A stretch of DNA of 64,000 nucleotides from Physella acuta. Lineage: Eukaryota > Mollusca > Gastropoda > Physidae. Location: assembly GCF_028476545.1 (NCBI RefSeq), contig NW_026732993.1:62001-126000 (forward strand), given 5' to 3'. The notes beneath the pieces were generated by a model. The model was not told the origin of the DNA and made no database searches. It was given only the letters and a program-made list of their open reading frames with translations. A program made the translations under genes and the position numbers. Shown piece by piece: positions 17,017 to 27,394 of this stretch (the first letter of the stretch is position 1; the number at the start of each line of letters is the position of its first letter).

Positions 17017-18009
17017 TTACATGACTGGATACAAATTGGCCAAAACTGTTAGAAAATGACTAAAAATGCAGTCGTCATCAGGAACACAGGAACGGTATTC
17101 AAACTCCCGGAGATAGGAAGGGAACAGAGCACGACTTGTGCCAAACTGTCGTCGCAGCTTCCTTTTTGCCCTCATCCAGAGGTTCTCAATATTTTGGGTG
17201 TGAACCTCTGGATCATCGGGTCGAACAAAGTTCTCTTCGTGAACGATGACTGAATGTTGGTAGATTCCGTGCGCTAGAGTTGAGATATTTCGATAGGACG
17301 CCCACCCATCTGAAATAATGTGGGTACCTGGTAGAATATGCCGCAAAATCAATGGCTCCAGTACGTCAGCCGTGCGATTAGGAACAGTAACAAGGAAGCA
17401 TCGACCAGATCCACGTTCTACTCCTCCGAAAACCCAATGTCCTTCCGTCCACTGTCCGCGATGGTACTTTCTGTGAAAGTATTTGCTTTCATCGATCTCA
17501 ACAATGATCGGGTTTCCATCGTTGTCAAAACCACCCAACTCAGTATATGTCATATCCAGGTATCGTCCAGCATCCTCTCGACAAAAATTAAACCAATCTG
17601 TCACTGTGTTCGCACCGTCCACTCCCGATTCGCGCATACTTTGAATTTGTGGCATATCTTGTGCCCAACAGTATACCAATAAAACTATTTGTTTTAAAGA
17701 CAGATGGCTTCTGGAAAAAAATGAGCCCTCCCGTATGCTTTTTCGAAAATTACATGGTTCGCATGACCATCTCTTTCCGTCTATTCCGTGCCGATAATTT
17801 TGCAATTTACACGGGTTGTTGCAGTTAGCACAAGTTAGGGTATTTGCAAGTAATCTTCTGCTAGCAAGCCAGCACATAGATGCCTCAGTGTTCAACAACT
17901 CTCCATACAATCGTCCAATCGTCCAATGTTCGGCTCGAATTTCTGCCATTGGCATAACCCGATCGACCGGGACAATGGTTGTCCTATTACCTTTAGGCCT
18001 TCCAGCCAT
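17017..18009 (-). CDS. Merlin / ISXO2-like (IS1595-type) DDE transposase, open 330 aa
   Basis: Single-exon frame starting MAGRPKGNR with no internal stop. An N-terminal zinc-ribbon-like segment has CxxCxxPC (about residues 60-66) and CxxC (about 83-86). The ISXO2 core follows: VEIDESKYFHRK (first Asp), a GHWVFGGVERGSGRC strand, HIISDGWASY (second Asp) and HTQNIENLWMRAKRKLRRQ (Glu). This is the order expected of the DDE family that includes bacterial IS1016/IS1595 and eukaryotic Merlin, which cut and paste with an 8-9 bp duplication. Length is usual for the family. The terminal repeats and target duplication at 14694 and 19815 fit it as the enzyme of that element. Activity cannot be judged from sequence. 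Confidence 0.9.
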   Translation of the reverse strand: MAGRPKGNRTTIVPVDRVMPMAEIRAEHWTIGRLYGELLNTEASMCWLASRRLLANTLTCANCNNPCKLQNYRHGIDGKRWSCEPCNFRKSIREGSFFSRSHLSLKQIVLLVYCWAQDMPQIQSMRESGVDGANTVTDWFNFCREDAGRYLDMTYTELGGFDNDGNPIIVEIDESKYFHRKYHRGQWTEGHWVFGGVERGSGRCFLVTVPNRTADVLEPLILRHILPGTHIISDGWASYRNISTLAHGIYQHSVIVHEENFVRPDDPEVHTQNIENLWMRAKRKLRRQFGTSRALFPSYLREFEYRSCVPDDDCIFSHFLTVLANLYPVM

Positions 18010-18218
18010 CTTAAACTTTAATGGCTAATTGTTTTTTTTTACCTTAAGAACTAGTTATTTAGCAAACTTTTAATTTTCTTGAAAAAAAAAACACTGCTGA
18101 GCTCTTGCGATTACAACAAACGTTTTGCTTTGTGTTTAAAAACAACGTGCACAACAGACTATAAATTGATTTCCGGTTTCCGGTTTTGTGGCGCCAAATG
18201 ATTCTGACGCTAAACTAA

Positions 18219-18328
18219 CATCGCGTTTACACTTGCGAAATGTATACTATACATGTCTAGACTAATAGCGAAGTCGTTTTTTTCTAGACGTGTACAGTAT
18301 ACGTACATTCACAAGTGTAAACGCGGTG
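18219..18328. mobile_element. Foldback MITE, 110 bp
   Basis: Nearly the whole unit is an imperfect palindrome. CATCGCGTTTACACTTG at the left pairs with CAAGTGTAAACGCGGTG at the right, and GTATAC/TCTAGAC blocks pair further in, leaving a small T-rich loop. TAA lies on both sides (18216-18218 and 18329-18331), so the target was probably TAA or TA. It sits within the Merlin-type element, upstream of the transposase start. Confidence 0.78.
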
Positions 18329-20089
18329 TAAGGGTTTGATTTAATGGATTTAAATATAATTTACTACGCTAAATTAAGGGTTTAAGCAAATCGATTTCAC
18401 AATAAATTGAATGATTCTCGAATTCATAATGTGTATTTAGACTATATTGTCGGTAATCAATATTTGAAATAACTTGGGGGGGGGGGGGGGGGGGAGAGAA
18501 AGACTGTTAAACTACTGATTTATATTGAACGCATGCATATACAAAGCTCTGACATTACATTAGGTCATGGTGTACATTTATGCAGAAGTCTTATAACAGT
18601 GAGAGTTGAGCTTTTGTTATACGCCATGTCGTGAAATATACTGATTTGTCTAGCTTTGCTTGCGGCCGATTTTGTCTTGGGCTCTTTTGTCAATGTCATT
18701 TTTTCTCAGGAGTCATTTGATTTAAGCCTTATTGTTAGAAGTACCTTCGTTAAGAGTCAATACGTTGGGGCATTTTTGTCGGCAGGCATTTGGTGGCAAG
18801 CCTTTTTGACGGAGTTATTGTGTTGAGGCCGTTTTGCCAAACGTCTCAAACTAGCAGGCTTGCGACATTTATGATCATCCGTTCTTAACAAGGTATACGT
18901 ATACTAATGCTTAATCAACGTTAGTTTGATTGAATATAGGCCTAGTATTCCCCACCTCCCCTCCGTTCTCCTTCTTTCATTATGCATACACGTCATAAAT
19001 AGCGGACCCGCCTTCTTTCACTTCACAAACCTTTACTGCCTCCCGTAGCATATCATATGTAACATCATTTAAGGACAACCCCATATCACTAATTTTTGTG
19101 TGTGTAATTGATATTGACATTTTGATAACAAAGTATAACCAACATGTGTCTGAAAGGTGGTGACTTGGGATTGAACATAACATGACGGACGTAAATGGTG
19201 GAGTGACTGGTGTTTTTATATGATGTTTTATGAGGGAAGCTGGTAGAAAATAAATATAAATGTAAAAGTGATAAAAAAAAACATTTATTTTCGTCAAAAT
19301 TATGGTCAGACATCTTAGAAAGTAGGCTTATAGAGTGAAACAGTGGGTATTTTGTACATTGACTTTTTAGGAAAACGATAATACGATGGAGGTTGAGGGT
19401 TTAATTAAGGTGAAGAGAAGTAAAAAAAAAAAGACAAAATATACGATTGAATCACTAACTAAAGAAAACAAGCACTTAAAACATTAAATGAAAATAGCAA
19501 ACATTCAAATAACAAGAACAAATTAATACATTTACATGCGAATAGAAATTAAAGGGAAGCTACTCTAAATAATATTTTTTCAAGATGGCTGCTGTTTTTA
19601 ATAGCAAATTTACTGTCTCGAACAGGGTTGATAAAAATTAATTTCAGGATATTTAAATTGATTTAACCATAAAAGGTGATCTATTATTCAATTATTTATA
19701 ATATTTTATCAAAATATACGAAAATATACTCATATTTAATGACATAATCATTAATTCACTCTCTCCTACATTACTAGTTTTGGCCGAATTTACGACGCTA
19801 AACTAAGATTTTACCCAAAATTATAATACCTAATTCGTCTCCCATCTTTAAAATCTACCGAGTGTTTCGGTCTTTGAGAGATTTTCCTCCTAAAAGTGCG
19901 TTGGTTTTTTTGTAAGTTGTTTACAGATGGCAAGAAACGTGCTTCCGGTAATATACACAGAGAGCGCGTGATTCTATTTTTAACACAAATAACACATGAG
20001 ATGTGTTCATAATCATATCAGAAACAAGATAAGATAATACAAGTAGATCTATAATTTAAAAAAAACCTATATAATAACACGCTTTTAAA

Positions 20090-20297
20090 CAGAGTTTCTT
20101 CCAGGCATCTCTTAGCCCCCCCCCCCCCCGAAAATTTTTTACCGCCCTCCCCGAACGAAATGAAATTTATATAATTTATATAGAAAAAATATATTTTTAA
20201 CAGTGTTCGCCCCCCTTCCCCCCCGAAGAAAGTCTACCGCCCCCCGAAAATTTCAAGTGCCCCCCCCCCCGAAGAAAAAAGTCTGGAAGAAACACTG
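20090..20297. mobile_element. hAT-type MITE, CAGTGTTTCTTCCAG family, copy 2
   Basis: Starts CAGAGTTTCTTCCAGGC and ends GTCTGGAAGAAACACTG, between exact 8-bp duplications CTTTTAAA (20082-20089 and 20298-20305). The C-rich arms and the ATATAATTTATATAGAAA core are those of the family, in reverse orientation to the copy at 5729. Confidence 0.88.
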
Positions 20298-20442
20298 CTT
20301 TTAAATGCACGAACTACACGAAAATTAAGAAAAAAAGTGTTTTCTTTAATTAATAAAAGCATTGGTTGCAAAAATATGTAGGAGATCGCATGCATCAAGT
20401 ATAGTCTGGTGCCCCCCACCCCCGAGAAAATTTACCCTCCCT

Positions 20443-20625
20443 TCTCCAGTGTTCCTTCCAGACTTTTTTCTCCGGGGGAAGGGGGGGGGGGGGCGGACAC
20501 TATGTTTTCTATTTAAATTCCATTTTTTTCGGGGAGAGGGGTGGGGGGGGGGGGGCGAAGAGATGCCTGGAAGAAACTCTGCCCCTCCCTCCCGGAGCAA
20601 AAAGTCTGATAGAAACACTAAATAA
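20443..20625. mobile_element. hAT-type MITEs, CAGTGTTTCTTCCAG family, compound copy 3
   Basis: An element from CAGTGTTCCTTCCAG to ATGCCTGGAAGAAACTCTG is followed at once by a second family-type end, AAAAAGTCTGATAGAAACACT. The first appears to have inserted into, or beside, an older decayed member. No clean duplication is seen. Confidence 0.65.
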
Positions 20626-20645
20626 ATCTCAGCAGCAGTGAGGAT

Positions 20646-20867
20646 CAGTGTTTCTTCCAGACTTTTTTCTCCGGGGGGGGGGGGGGGGGGGGCACTTGAA
20701 ATTTTCGGGGGGGGGGGGGGGCGGTAGACTTTCTTCGGGGGAGGGGGGCGGACACTGTTAAAAGTATATATTTTCTATATAAATTATATAAATTTCATTT
20801 CGTTCGGGGGGGGGGGGTAAAAAAATTTGCCCCCCCCCCCCCGAAGAAATGCCTGGAAGAAACTCTG
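20646..20867. mobile_element. hAT-type MITE, CAGTGTTTCTTCCAG family, copy 4
   Basis: Starts CAGTGTTTCTTCCAGAC and ends CCTGGAAGAAACTCTG, between exact 8-bp duplications GTGAGGAT (20638-20645 and 20868-20875). The G-run arms reach 19 bases. Confidence 0.88.
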
Positions 20868-20930
20868 GTGAGGATTGAGAAACCCATCTTACTCCATTTC
20901 TCTTTCGACCTAGGCTTTCAAGAGGTAATC

Positions 20931-21200
20931 GGTTTTAGACGTTATTTCGCGTTTTAGAAAACTGTTTTAATAAATTATAATAGGAATTGATTAAAATACT
21001 CTATTTTGACAGAGTTCAGACAAGATTTTGGAAAAATATCAATGTTTAAAAAAAAAAAAATTCAACTGCAATTTTGATGGGGGTTGTAGGCTAAGGTGTG
21101 ACGCCATTTTAGGAGGGGGGTCTGGCTTTTTGTGACGATGTGTAACGGGGGGGGGGGGTAAAATCGTCCAAAAAGCGTGACGTCATTTATGGATGACCCC
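20931..21200. mobile_element. MITE, GGGGTCGTCC family, truncated copy 3
   Basis: Only the right two thirds remain: the TTATTTCGCGTTTTAGAAAA core, AAAAATATCAATG, and the terminal GACGTCATTTATGGATGACC block. The left terminal repeat is missing. Confidence 0.75.
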
Positions 21201-24200
21201 CAAGGTTTACAAAATTAACCTTTCCAAATCTTTATGTTATTATTGTATATTGCAATTTGTAAAGTTGTCAGTGGCTTTACAGCCATCGTTCTTCAGTCTT
21301 GTATGAAATAAAAAGAAGTAAAAAATAAAATGCACAATGAAAATTTAAGTCGGGAGGGGGCAACTTTTAATTATTTCCCAGGCTGCTTGGACATAGCCAG
21401 TCCGCCCCTGGGGAGGGGGGTGGAGGAGGTGGTGTATCAAAGGCGTAACGCGACACTGGTTATTGTTGTCAGTAGCGCCAGCTATTATTCATTTTTTTAA
21501 AAAAAAACCGCTATAATAATATTTCAGACCTCTCGTTATTAATTTACTATTAATAAAATAAATCAGTGAATTATTTTTTGTAAGGGTAATCTACTAAAAA
21601 TATTTTCCAAGAAAAGAGATCCTTTTTTTCCTAGAAAGACACTATTTTTAGTCGATCTAGAGATCCAGATCTCTAGAAGCTAGATTTAGTAAGTAACTAG
21701 GCATGCTGCCCAGCTTTGCTTAGGCTTTCGAAGACATTGAGAATTTGAATGCTTAATTAATTCGCCCGAGGGTCGGTCTACGACCTCAGGAGTTATGAAG
21801 AGGTTCCTCCGTGGACATTTTTTTTTTTATTTATAGCTCATATAAGGCGCCGGTCAGTCGAGGTCAGTTTTGACCCCATCATCGTAGACTTTTCGGTCAA
21901 CCGGCCCCCGTGTTCAGTCGCCCCAAGGCAAGATCCTGCCAAATTTGAAGTGCCTGCGGCGCCGGGAAGTGCCCTATCGGGTACCCGACAACTTTGCTTT
22001 ATATATTATAGATAAACAAAGATTTCAATAAAGTAATTAAGGCCTGAAATACTTTAGTATAGAAATGTATTATTTGAATAGATGAATCTAGAATATCTAG
22101 ATCTAGAATCCAAATAAATAAAATAAATTTTATGAGTTTAGGCCGGAAAAATTGTATTGTATACATTTCATAGTGTACGTAGATCTAGATCTAAATCAAA
22201 TTTGAATGAAATAGTTCATTTCTTTTTATTCAAACACGGCAGATGACGTCATTAGTTAATGTATAAGCAATAGCGACGTCACAGTTTTATGCGTTCTTTT
22301 CACATCTATTAATGCTTTTCCGGTTGCATAAATAATACTGTTTCTCTACATTCGAATACGCCTTTAATTTTTATTTTTCTTCTTTAAATAAAATTGCGGT
22401 TATACATTTAAAACATCTAACATATTATTTTCAACAAAAGTCCGTAAAAAGTTCTCGATATATCGCTGCCGATTCTGACGTGATGTCCGGCGAAAATTTT
22501 TTGCGGACAGAGAAAGAGAGAGAGAGAGAGATGTGCGAACTTGGGGATTTATATATTAGGATAAGTAGATTAAAAAATATTAGATGAGAGTAATGACTTT
22601 GAGTGAATAAATATAACATTTAGAATCGACGCTTAAAAAATCTCCGGCAGAACGAGCCCCCGGCGTGTCCTCAACCAATCGACGAACTTGTAGATCTAGA
22701 ATCTAGCAGTTGAGTTTGTCAGTTTGAGTTTAAAAAAATAAAAAGTAAAAAAAGTTTAGTTTTAGGGCCTAGATCTAAATAAATAATATATTACTAAATA
22801 ACTTTATTAAAAACTTGGCCCCATATGCCAAATAGTTAATAGTTCGAAGACAAGTTAAAATATTATACTATCTCTAAATCTAAATAGGCCGCCTCATTGC
22901 TTAGATCTAGATGGCTGGATTGACCTCTGACCCTGAAACGTCACGCGTCGTTTTCTGACGGTTTTTACGTTTATTTTAGGGGTCCTATCCACGACAAATG
23001 AAAAAGCTGTTAATCTCGCAAATTCTTATCATTATTTTAACACAAGATGCTAATAATATGGATAATATGCCTTAGAATGCCAGAAAAAATCGCTAGAATT
23101 GTAGTTGTAAATAATGAGAGGATTTCTAGCGGAGTACTCTCCGTATAAACTGAACCGCGGCCAAAAACGACCGTATAACCGGGAAAACGGCCCGTATAAC
23201 AGTAGATTAATATATAATTGAGATATTTACCATGTATATTTACAGTATTATGGATGATCTTTACCAAAAATCCAATTACCCCGTAAGTAACCATGCGACA
23301 ATTTCTCTCTGCTATTTTTAGTAACGTTGCGTCATTGTTACGCTAGTTGCCAGACAGAAACAACTAGTTTTTGTTTTTTGCGGAATGAACTGTTAAGTCT
23401 AGTATTTTAATTATAATTCAATTGTAGCATGTGCGGAAAAAGTAAAATTATGGACATTATTATTGTATTAGTAATTTTATTAGTATGTTGATTTTTTCTT
23501 CACTGTGGGCCGACAGTAGCTGCATTGAATTTAATTCGTGACCGGTGGTTAACCTCGTCAACGCTGCGTGGCCTATTCGTTTATATAATTAGTGATGCTC
23601 GTTTTTCAGAGCTAGGCCTAATTACGGGCGATTTTTAGACTTAATTGATCGGCCGTTAGCCTTTTTCATTGCTGCGTATTTAAAAAAAATGCTCGTTCAG
23701 CGGCCTTTTTTTTTTGGCGCTAAATAATCTGTTTACGGGCATTTTAAGCGTTTATTTATTTATTTTTTTTAAGCTAGACGTAGACAGATCTAGTTTAAAA
23801 AAATAATCTAGCATGCCTGATATGGAACTTTAAAAAAAAAAAATGACCGAACTTTTTAAAAAATGTCCAGAAGTAGGGAAGTAGGTCTGTTTTTTTCAAT
23901 TTGCTTGAAGAAGGGGGGGGGAAGAGAGAGAGAAGTGAAGACACCGACCATCTCGTGTACGCGTGTTCATTCTATGACGTGTACTATAGGCCTGCTGAAG
24001 TCACGGTGACCCCGTGACCGTGGTGGGATTTTTCATCCATGGGATAGTAAACGTTAGCAAGCAATCACGCGAGTGACGATGTTTGGAGATTTTATTTTAA
24101 AAAAAAATCACATACGTCATGCTTTCAAGATGAAAAAAAATGTAATGTAAAAAAAAAAATACACTAGATCTAATACCATGTATGAATGTCAGCATATTTA

Positions 24201-24668
24201 TTATTTAAAATTAGAAAATTAGAATTTGAAATAAAAATATTTATTATGGTCATTTGATTTATGCAGGTGTTCATTATTTCATAAAATGGTATGAATAACA
24301 TGTAGAGTAGAACTTAATAAATAATAAAATAACTAGATCTAGTTTTATTATCAACCAGTTGCTTTTTGTTATTTTCCGGTGAGTAAATTACCGAAGCTGA
24401 CGCAATTACCATGGCGGGAATTAAAAGCTCGTGCGCACAAGTCCACGACGTAATGTTATGCCGGTCGAGGAGTAAGAATGCTGTTTCCTCGTTCATTTTC
24501 CATTTTAAGATAATTTTTAAATTCTCTCTTTTCTTGTCAACCGAGTAAGCTAGATATTTAAATGTGGTGTCAAATGTTCTCTTAAGGGGTAAGGAAGTTA
24601 ATGGTGTATTTAAAATAACAGAATATTTTATTTTAAAAAATCCATAATTCAACCTAAAATCTATTGGC
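21201..24668. other. Gene-free repeat-rich stretch
   Basis: No exon with conserved protein content is seen. It holds an unclassified block at about 21700-22015 (containing AGGCGCCGGTCAGTCGAGG, ending in a TATATATTATAGAT tail), many TAGATCTAGATC motifs and a GA microsatellite near 22505. Hydrophobic short frames near 22431 and 23037 have no splice context or family likeness. If the ATIC start-codon exon lies beyond the Merlin element, it may be here. Confidence 0.45.
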
Positions 24669-25636
24669 AAAACTCCATTTTAGCGTATTTTATTCTCCGT
24701 TGCTTGTTTACCATCAGTTGAGCGTATTTTATTATAATAACTGAAACACACCATAACATTAGGAAAACACGATTTATTTATTTGTATTGTATTTTTGTTT
24801 TGACAAATGAATAAAAATGAACAAAAAAAAACAAAGAGACAGACTTTGTTTTAGATTTTAATAATTTACTTTTGTCAAAACTTGAGAAAAATCCAAATTT
24901 AGAATATTGAATGTGCTTTGTTCGTGTGTCAGTTAGAATTTTCGGGAGAATGTTTACACCAGTGTCCGATAATGGAATCTTCTTTAAAAAAGGGGTGTTA
25001 GGTTACTGGTAGTTAACTAAATACACACTTGGCTGGCTAATGTCAATGCTAACCCTGTCCCTAACCCTAACCTCAACCCTGGTCCACCCATACGCCTAAC
25101 CCTAATTTCTAACCATAAATTAGTCAAGATTGCAATACTACTACTAACAACCTAACACCCCTTTTTTAAAGAAGATTCCATTATCGGACACCGGTATCTA
25201 TAATCATCCGAATTTTCATGGCAATGGGTGAAGTACGTAAACGTAACTCACAATTGCAAGGCGGTTAAGTTGTATTGTTACAAGTATCTCCCAGGCATGA
25301 TACTATAAATAAACATGTATGAACTTACAATGAACCCAAAACTGAGGCCAACTCAATTTCAAACAGCTATTGCTCGAGCAATGACGCATGCTGATAATTA
25401 AAGTCATTGTGAACTCACGGTGAACCCGCGACCGTGTAAGGATTTTTCTCCCACTGACGATCACAAGATTTTAAATTATTGGAACAGTTAAAATCACATT
25501 AATAAAAATATAAGTAGATCTAGATCTAGTGTTTTCCTGACGTTTTTGTGTGTTTCGGTTGTGTTTATAATAAAATACGCTCAAGTGGAGCTGAACGTGA
25601 AGCGGGGAATAAAATACGCTAAAATGGAGTTTTACC
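24669..25636. mobile_element. Non-autonomous DNA transposon with about 80-bp inverted repeats, Merlin-like ends
   Basis: Left AAAACTCCATTTTAGCG...AATAACTGAAACACAC (24669-24751) is the inverse of right GTGTTTCGG...AAAATGGAGTTTT (25551-25633), about 85% identical with small indels. The outermost bases resemble those of the 5.1 kb Merlin-type element (GGTAAAA then TTTAGCGT). No exact target duplication: the flanks are AATCTATT and CTATCTATT. No transposase inside. Another element (24959-25194) has inserted into it. Confidence 0.7.
24959..25194. mobile_element. Short inverted-repeat transposon, uninterrupted copy A
   Basis: Ends of about 45 bp are near-perfect inverses: GTGTCCGATAATGGAATC, then TTCTTTAAAAAAGGGGTG and TTAGGTT. 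The middle has CCCTAACCCTAAC-like repeats. A second copy at 59344-60512 shares both ends and the flanking phrases GGGAGAATGTTTACACC and TATCTATAAT, so the true unit may be slightly longer. This copy keeps the unbroken site GTTAACTAAATACACAC at 25012-25028. Confidence 0.82.
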
Positions 25637-25759
25637 CTATCTATTATTATAATTATATAATATAGGCTATAAATAATAGGCTGATGCTAGCCTATGCATG
25701 CACAATGGAGAGAAACTACGACTTGCCTCCGCGGCGATGTTTTCGGTGGTTTACAACCG

Positions 25760-25890
25760 CAGAACCCTAATACCAACCCTAATCCTATCCCTAATCCTGT
25801 CCCTAATCCTGTCCCTAATCCTGTCCCTAATCCTATTCCTAACCCTAGCCCTAATCCTACCCCTAACCCTCATTCTAGCCATAACCCTAG
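25760..25890. repeat. Degenerate CCCTAA-type tandem repeat
   Basis: About twenty copies of CCCTAATCCTGT / CCCTAACC variants. It resembles the TTAGGG animal telomere repeat but alternates with imperfect units, as in an interstitial minisatellite. Open frames through it are compositional. Confidence 0.75.
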
Positions 25891-27394
25891 CCATGCGTCA
25901 CTGCGAATGCGCAGAGCTATCTTTTGCCGACTAAGTGGAGACGTTGGGCGAAAAATCTTCTTCCGAGAAGTCACTTTGTAAATAATAAATATAGATAGAT
26001 ATCTAGAGTAATATCTAGTATTTTTATCTAGATCTTAGATCTAGTTCACATTGTAATTGTGATTGTGAACCTCAAAATTAAAACTTATAAAAGGCTCCCA
26101 ACATTTAGTTTATGCTCACAACAAATGGACACCCAACATGTGGACTTCTGAAAAATGGGCTTGCGACTAATGGGCTCCCAACAAAATGACTACATATAGA
26201 TCTATATTTATTATGATCACAATTGTCTTAGACCATTTTGTTCAACCCACCATCGACATGCAGTTCTGTAACCTCTTTTAAATGCCTAAGTATTAACTTC
26301 TTAAGTATGAACAGCAATTCATAAACAAATTGAGCTCTTAATAGTTAATAGGTAAATTCCCCCAATTAAAATTTTTTGATAATGTTTTATTTACAACGGT
26401 GAAGATTTGTTGCTTAAAAGTTTAAAGCATGATACATGATGTTTCTAGGATAAATGACTTTATGTTTTGGAACAGCAACCAATCAACTCATTTGATGGAA
26501 ATCATACTATTTCTTATTCTAGATAATATAATATTAAAATAAGGTTTGCAGAACAAGGGTTGCATACATTGGTTTTGGCTAAGCTAATTCTGTAGAGAGT
26601 TGATGAAGGGGTCCCACTGGCATGTGTCATATTCAATGAGGCAGCTTTGCCGGGTGACTTAGTCTCTATGGAAACCATATTGACAAGGGCCCTTTTGTCA
26701 GGAGTCATAATGATGTGGTTCATTAGTTGCAGGCCCTTTCGACGAGTCATTTTTACTGGGTTATTTTGTCACTGGTCATTTTGACATAGCATGCACGCAT
26801 AATGTTGTGTGTCTTGCCTTGTGATGTAAGCTGCCAACCAAAGCATGGAGAAAGTGCACATTTATTTTAATTGGTTAGCAGCCAAGACTCTGAAAACCTT
26901 AAGGGTTTTAACTAAATAGAGAGAAACAATTTGTGATATTTTCAGTCTTTTATGAGAAGTTCAAGAAGAAAAATTCTTAACTTCTTAAAGTTTAAACTAG
27001 ATGTATAGGAGATCCATTACTAACTGTTATATATTTTTTTAGCCCATCTTTTTTATTAATCAGTACTCTTTGCTCCTTGTGGTACCTAGGGCTTAGAGCC
27101 TTACTTTCACTTTTTCCTGTGCTTTTCTGTGTATTACGTATGTAAATATATATTGCCTTGGTTAATTTTGCTACTTAAAGTCATATTATAACAATGCCAT
27201 TGACTTCCTCATGAATACATAATCAGTATGAAACGCTTGAGCAGCAAACTATTATTTTTAAATCTTAGTAAATAATACTTGTAGCATATTCTCCAATGTA
27301 CTAACTAAAAAAAAAGATAAGATAAAAGCTAATTGTTAAATTTTTAAATATTTCAGATGTTAAAATTGAGTAATAGACCTTAAAAGTGTAAAGA
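25891..27394. other. Upstream region of the TUT1-like gene
   Basis: No other gene is seen. It holds the loosest copy of the degenerate repeat described at 16005 (26100-26790) and AT-rich unique DNA. The transcription start and any untranslated exon of the gene at 27395 should be here but cannot be pinned down. Confidence 0.4.

Larger units (their letters stand above)
14694..19815. mobile_element. Merlin-type DNA transposon, about 5.1 kb, with transposase and nested insertions
   Basis: A perfect 30-bp terminal inverted repeat beginning GGTAAAATCTTAGTTTAGCG lies at 14694-14723 and, inverted, at 19786-19815. The 8-bp direct repeat CAAAATTA immediately outside both ends (14686-14693 and 19816-19823) is a clean target duplication, the size known for Merlin. 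Weaker inverted homology continues inward about 265 bp at matching spacing (AAATATCCTG blocks, GTTYRAGACA, CAGCCATCTT, CTATTCG). The only long open frame inside is an ISXO2/Merlin-like transposase at 17017-18009. Two MITEs (15016-15402, 15454-15621) and a 110-bp foldback element (18219-18328) have inserted into it. A diverged direct repeat of about 280 bp (about 16005-16290 and 18500-18870) flanks the transposase. Confidence 0.8.

Noticed and set aside
17056-18028. Plus-strand frames opposite the transposase
   Set aside because: Shadows of the 330-residue minus-strand frame, with no family likeness of their own.
24314-24670. A 118-codon minus-strand frame
   Set aside because: Ends inside a transposon inverted repeat and shows no conserved motif; AT-rich chance frame.
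25694-25981. Asn-Pro repeat protein, or a true telomere
   Set aside because: Composition of a degenerate CCCTAA-type minisatellite; the units are too irregular and too few for a telomere, and unique sequence continues on both sides.
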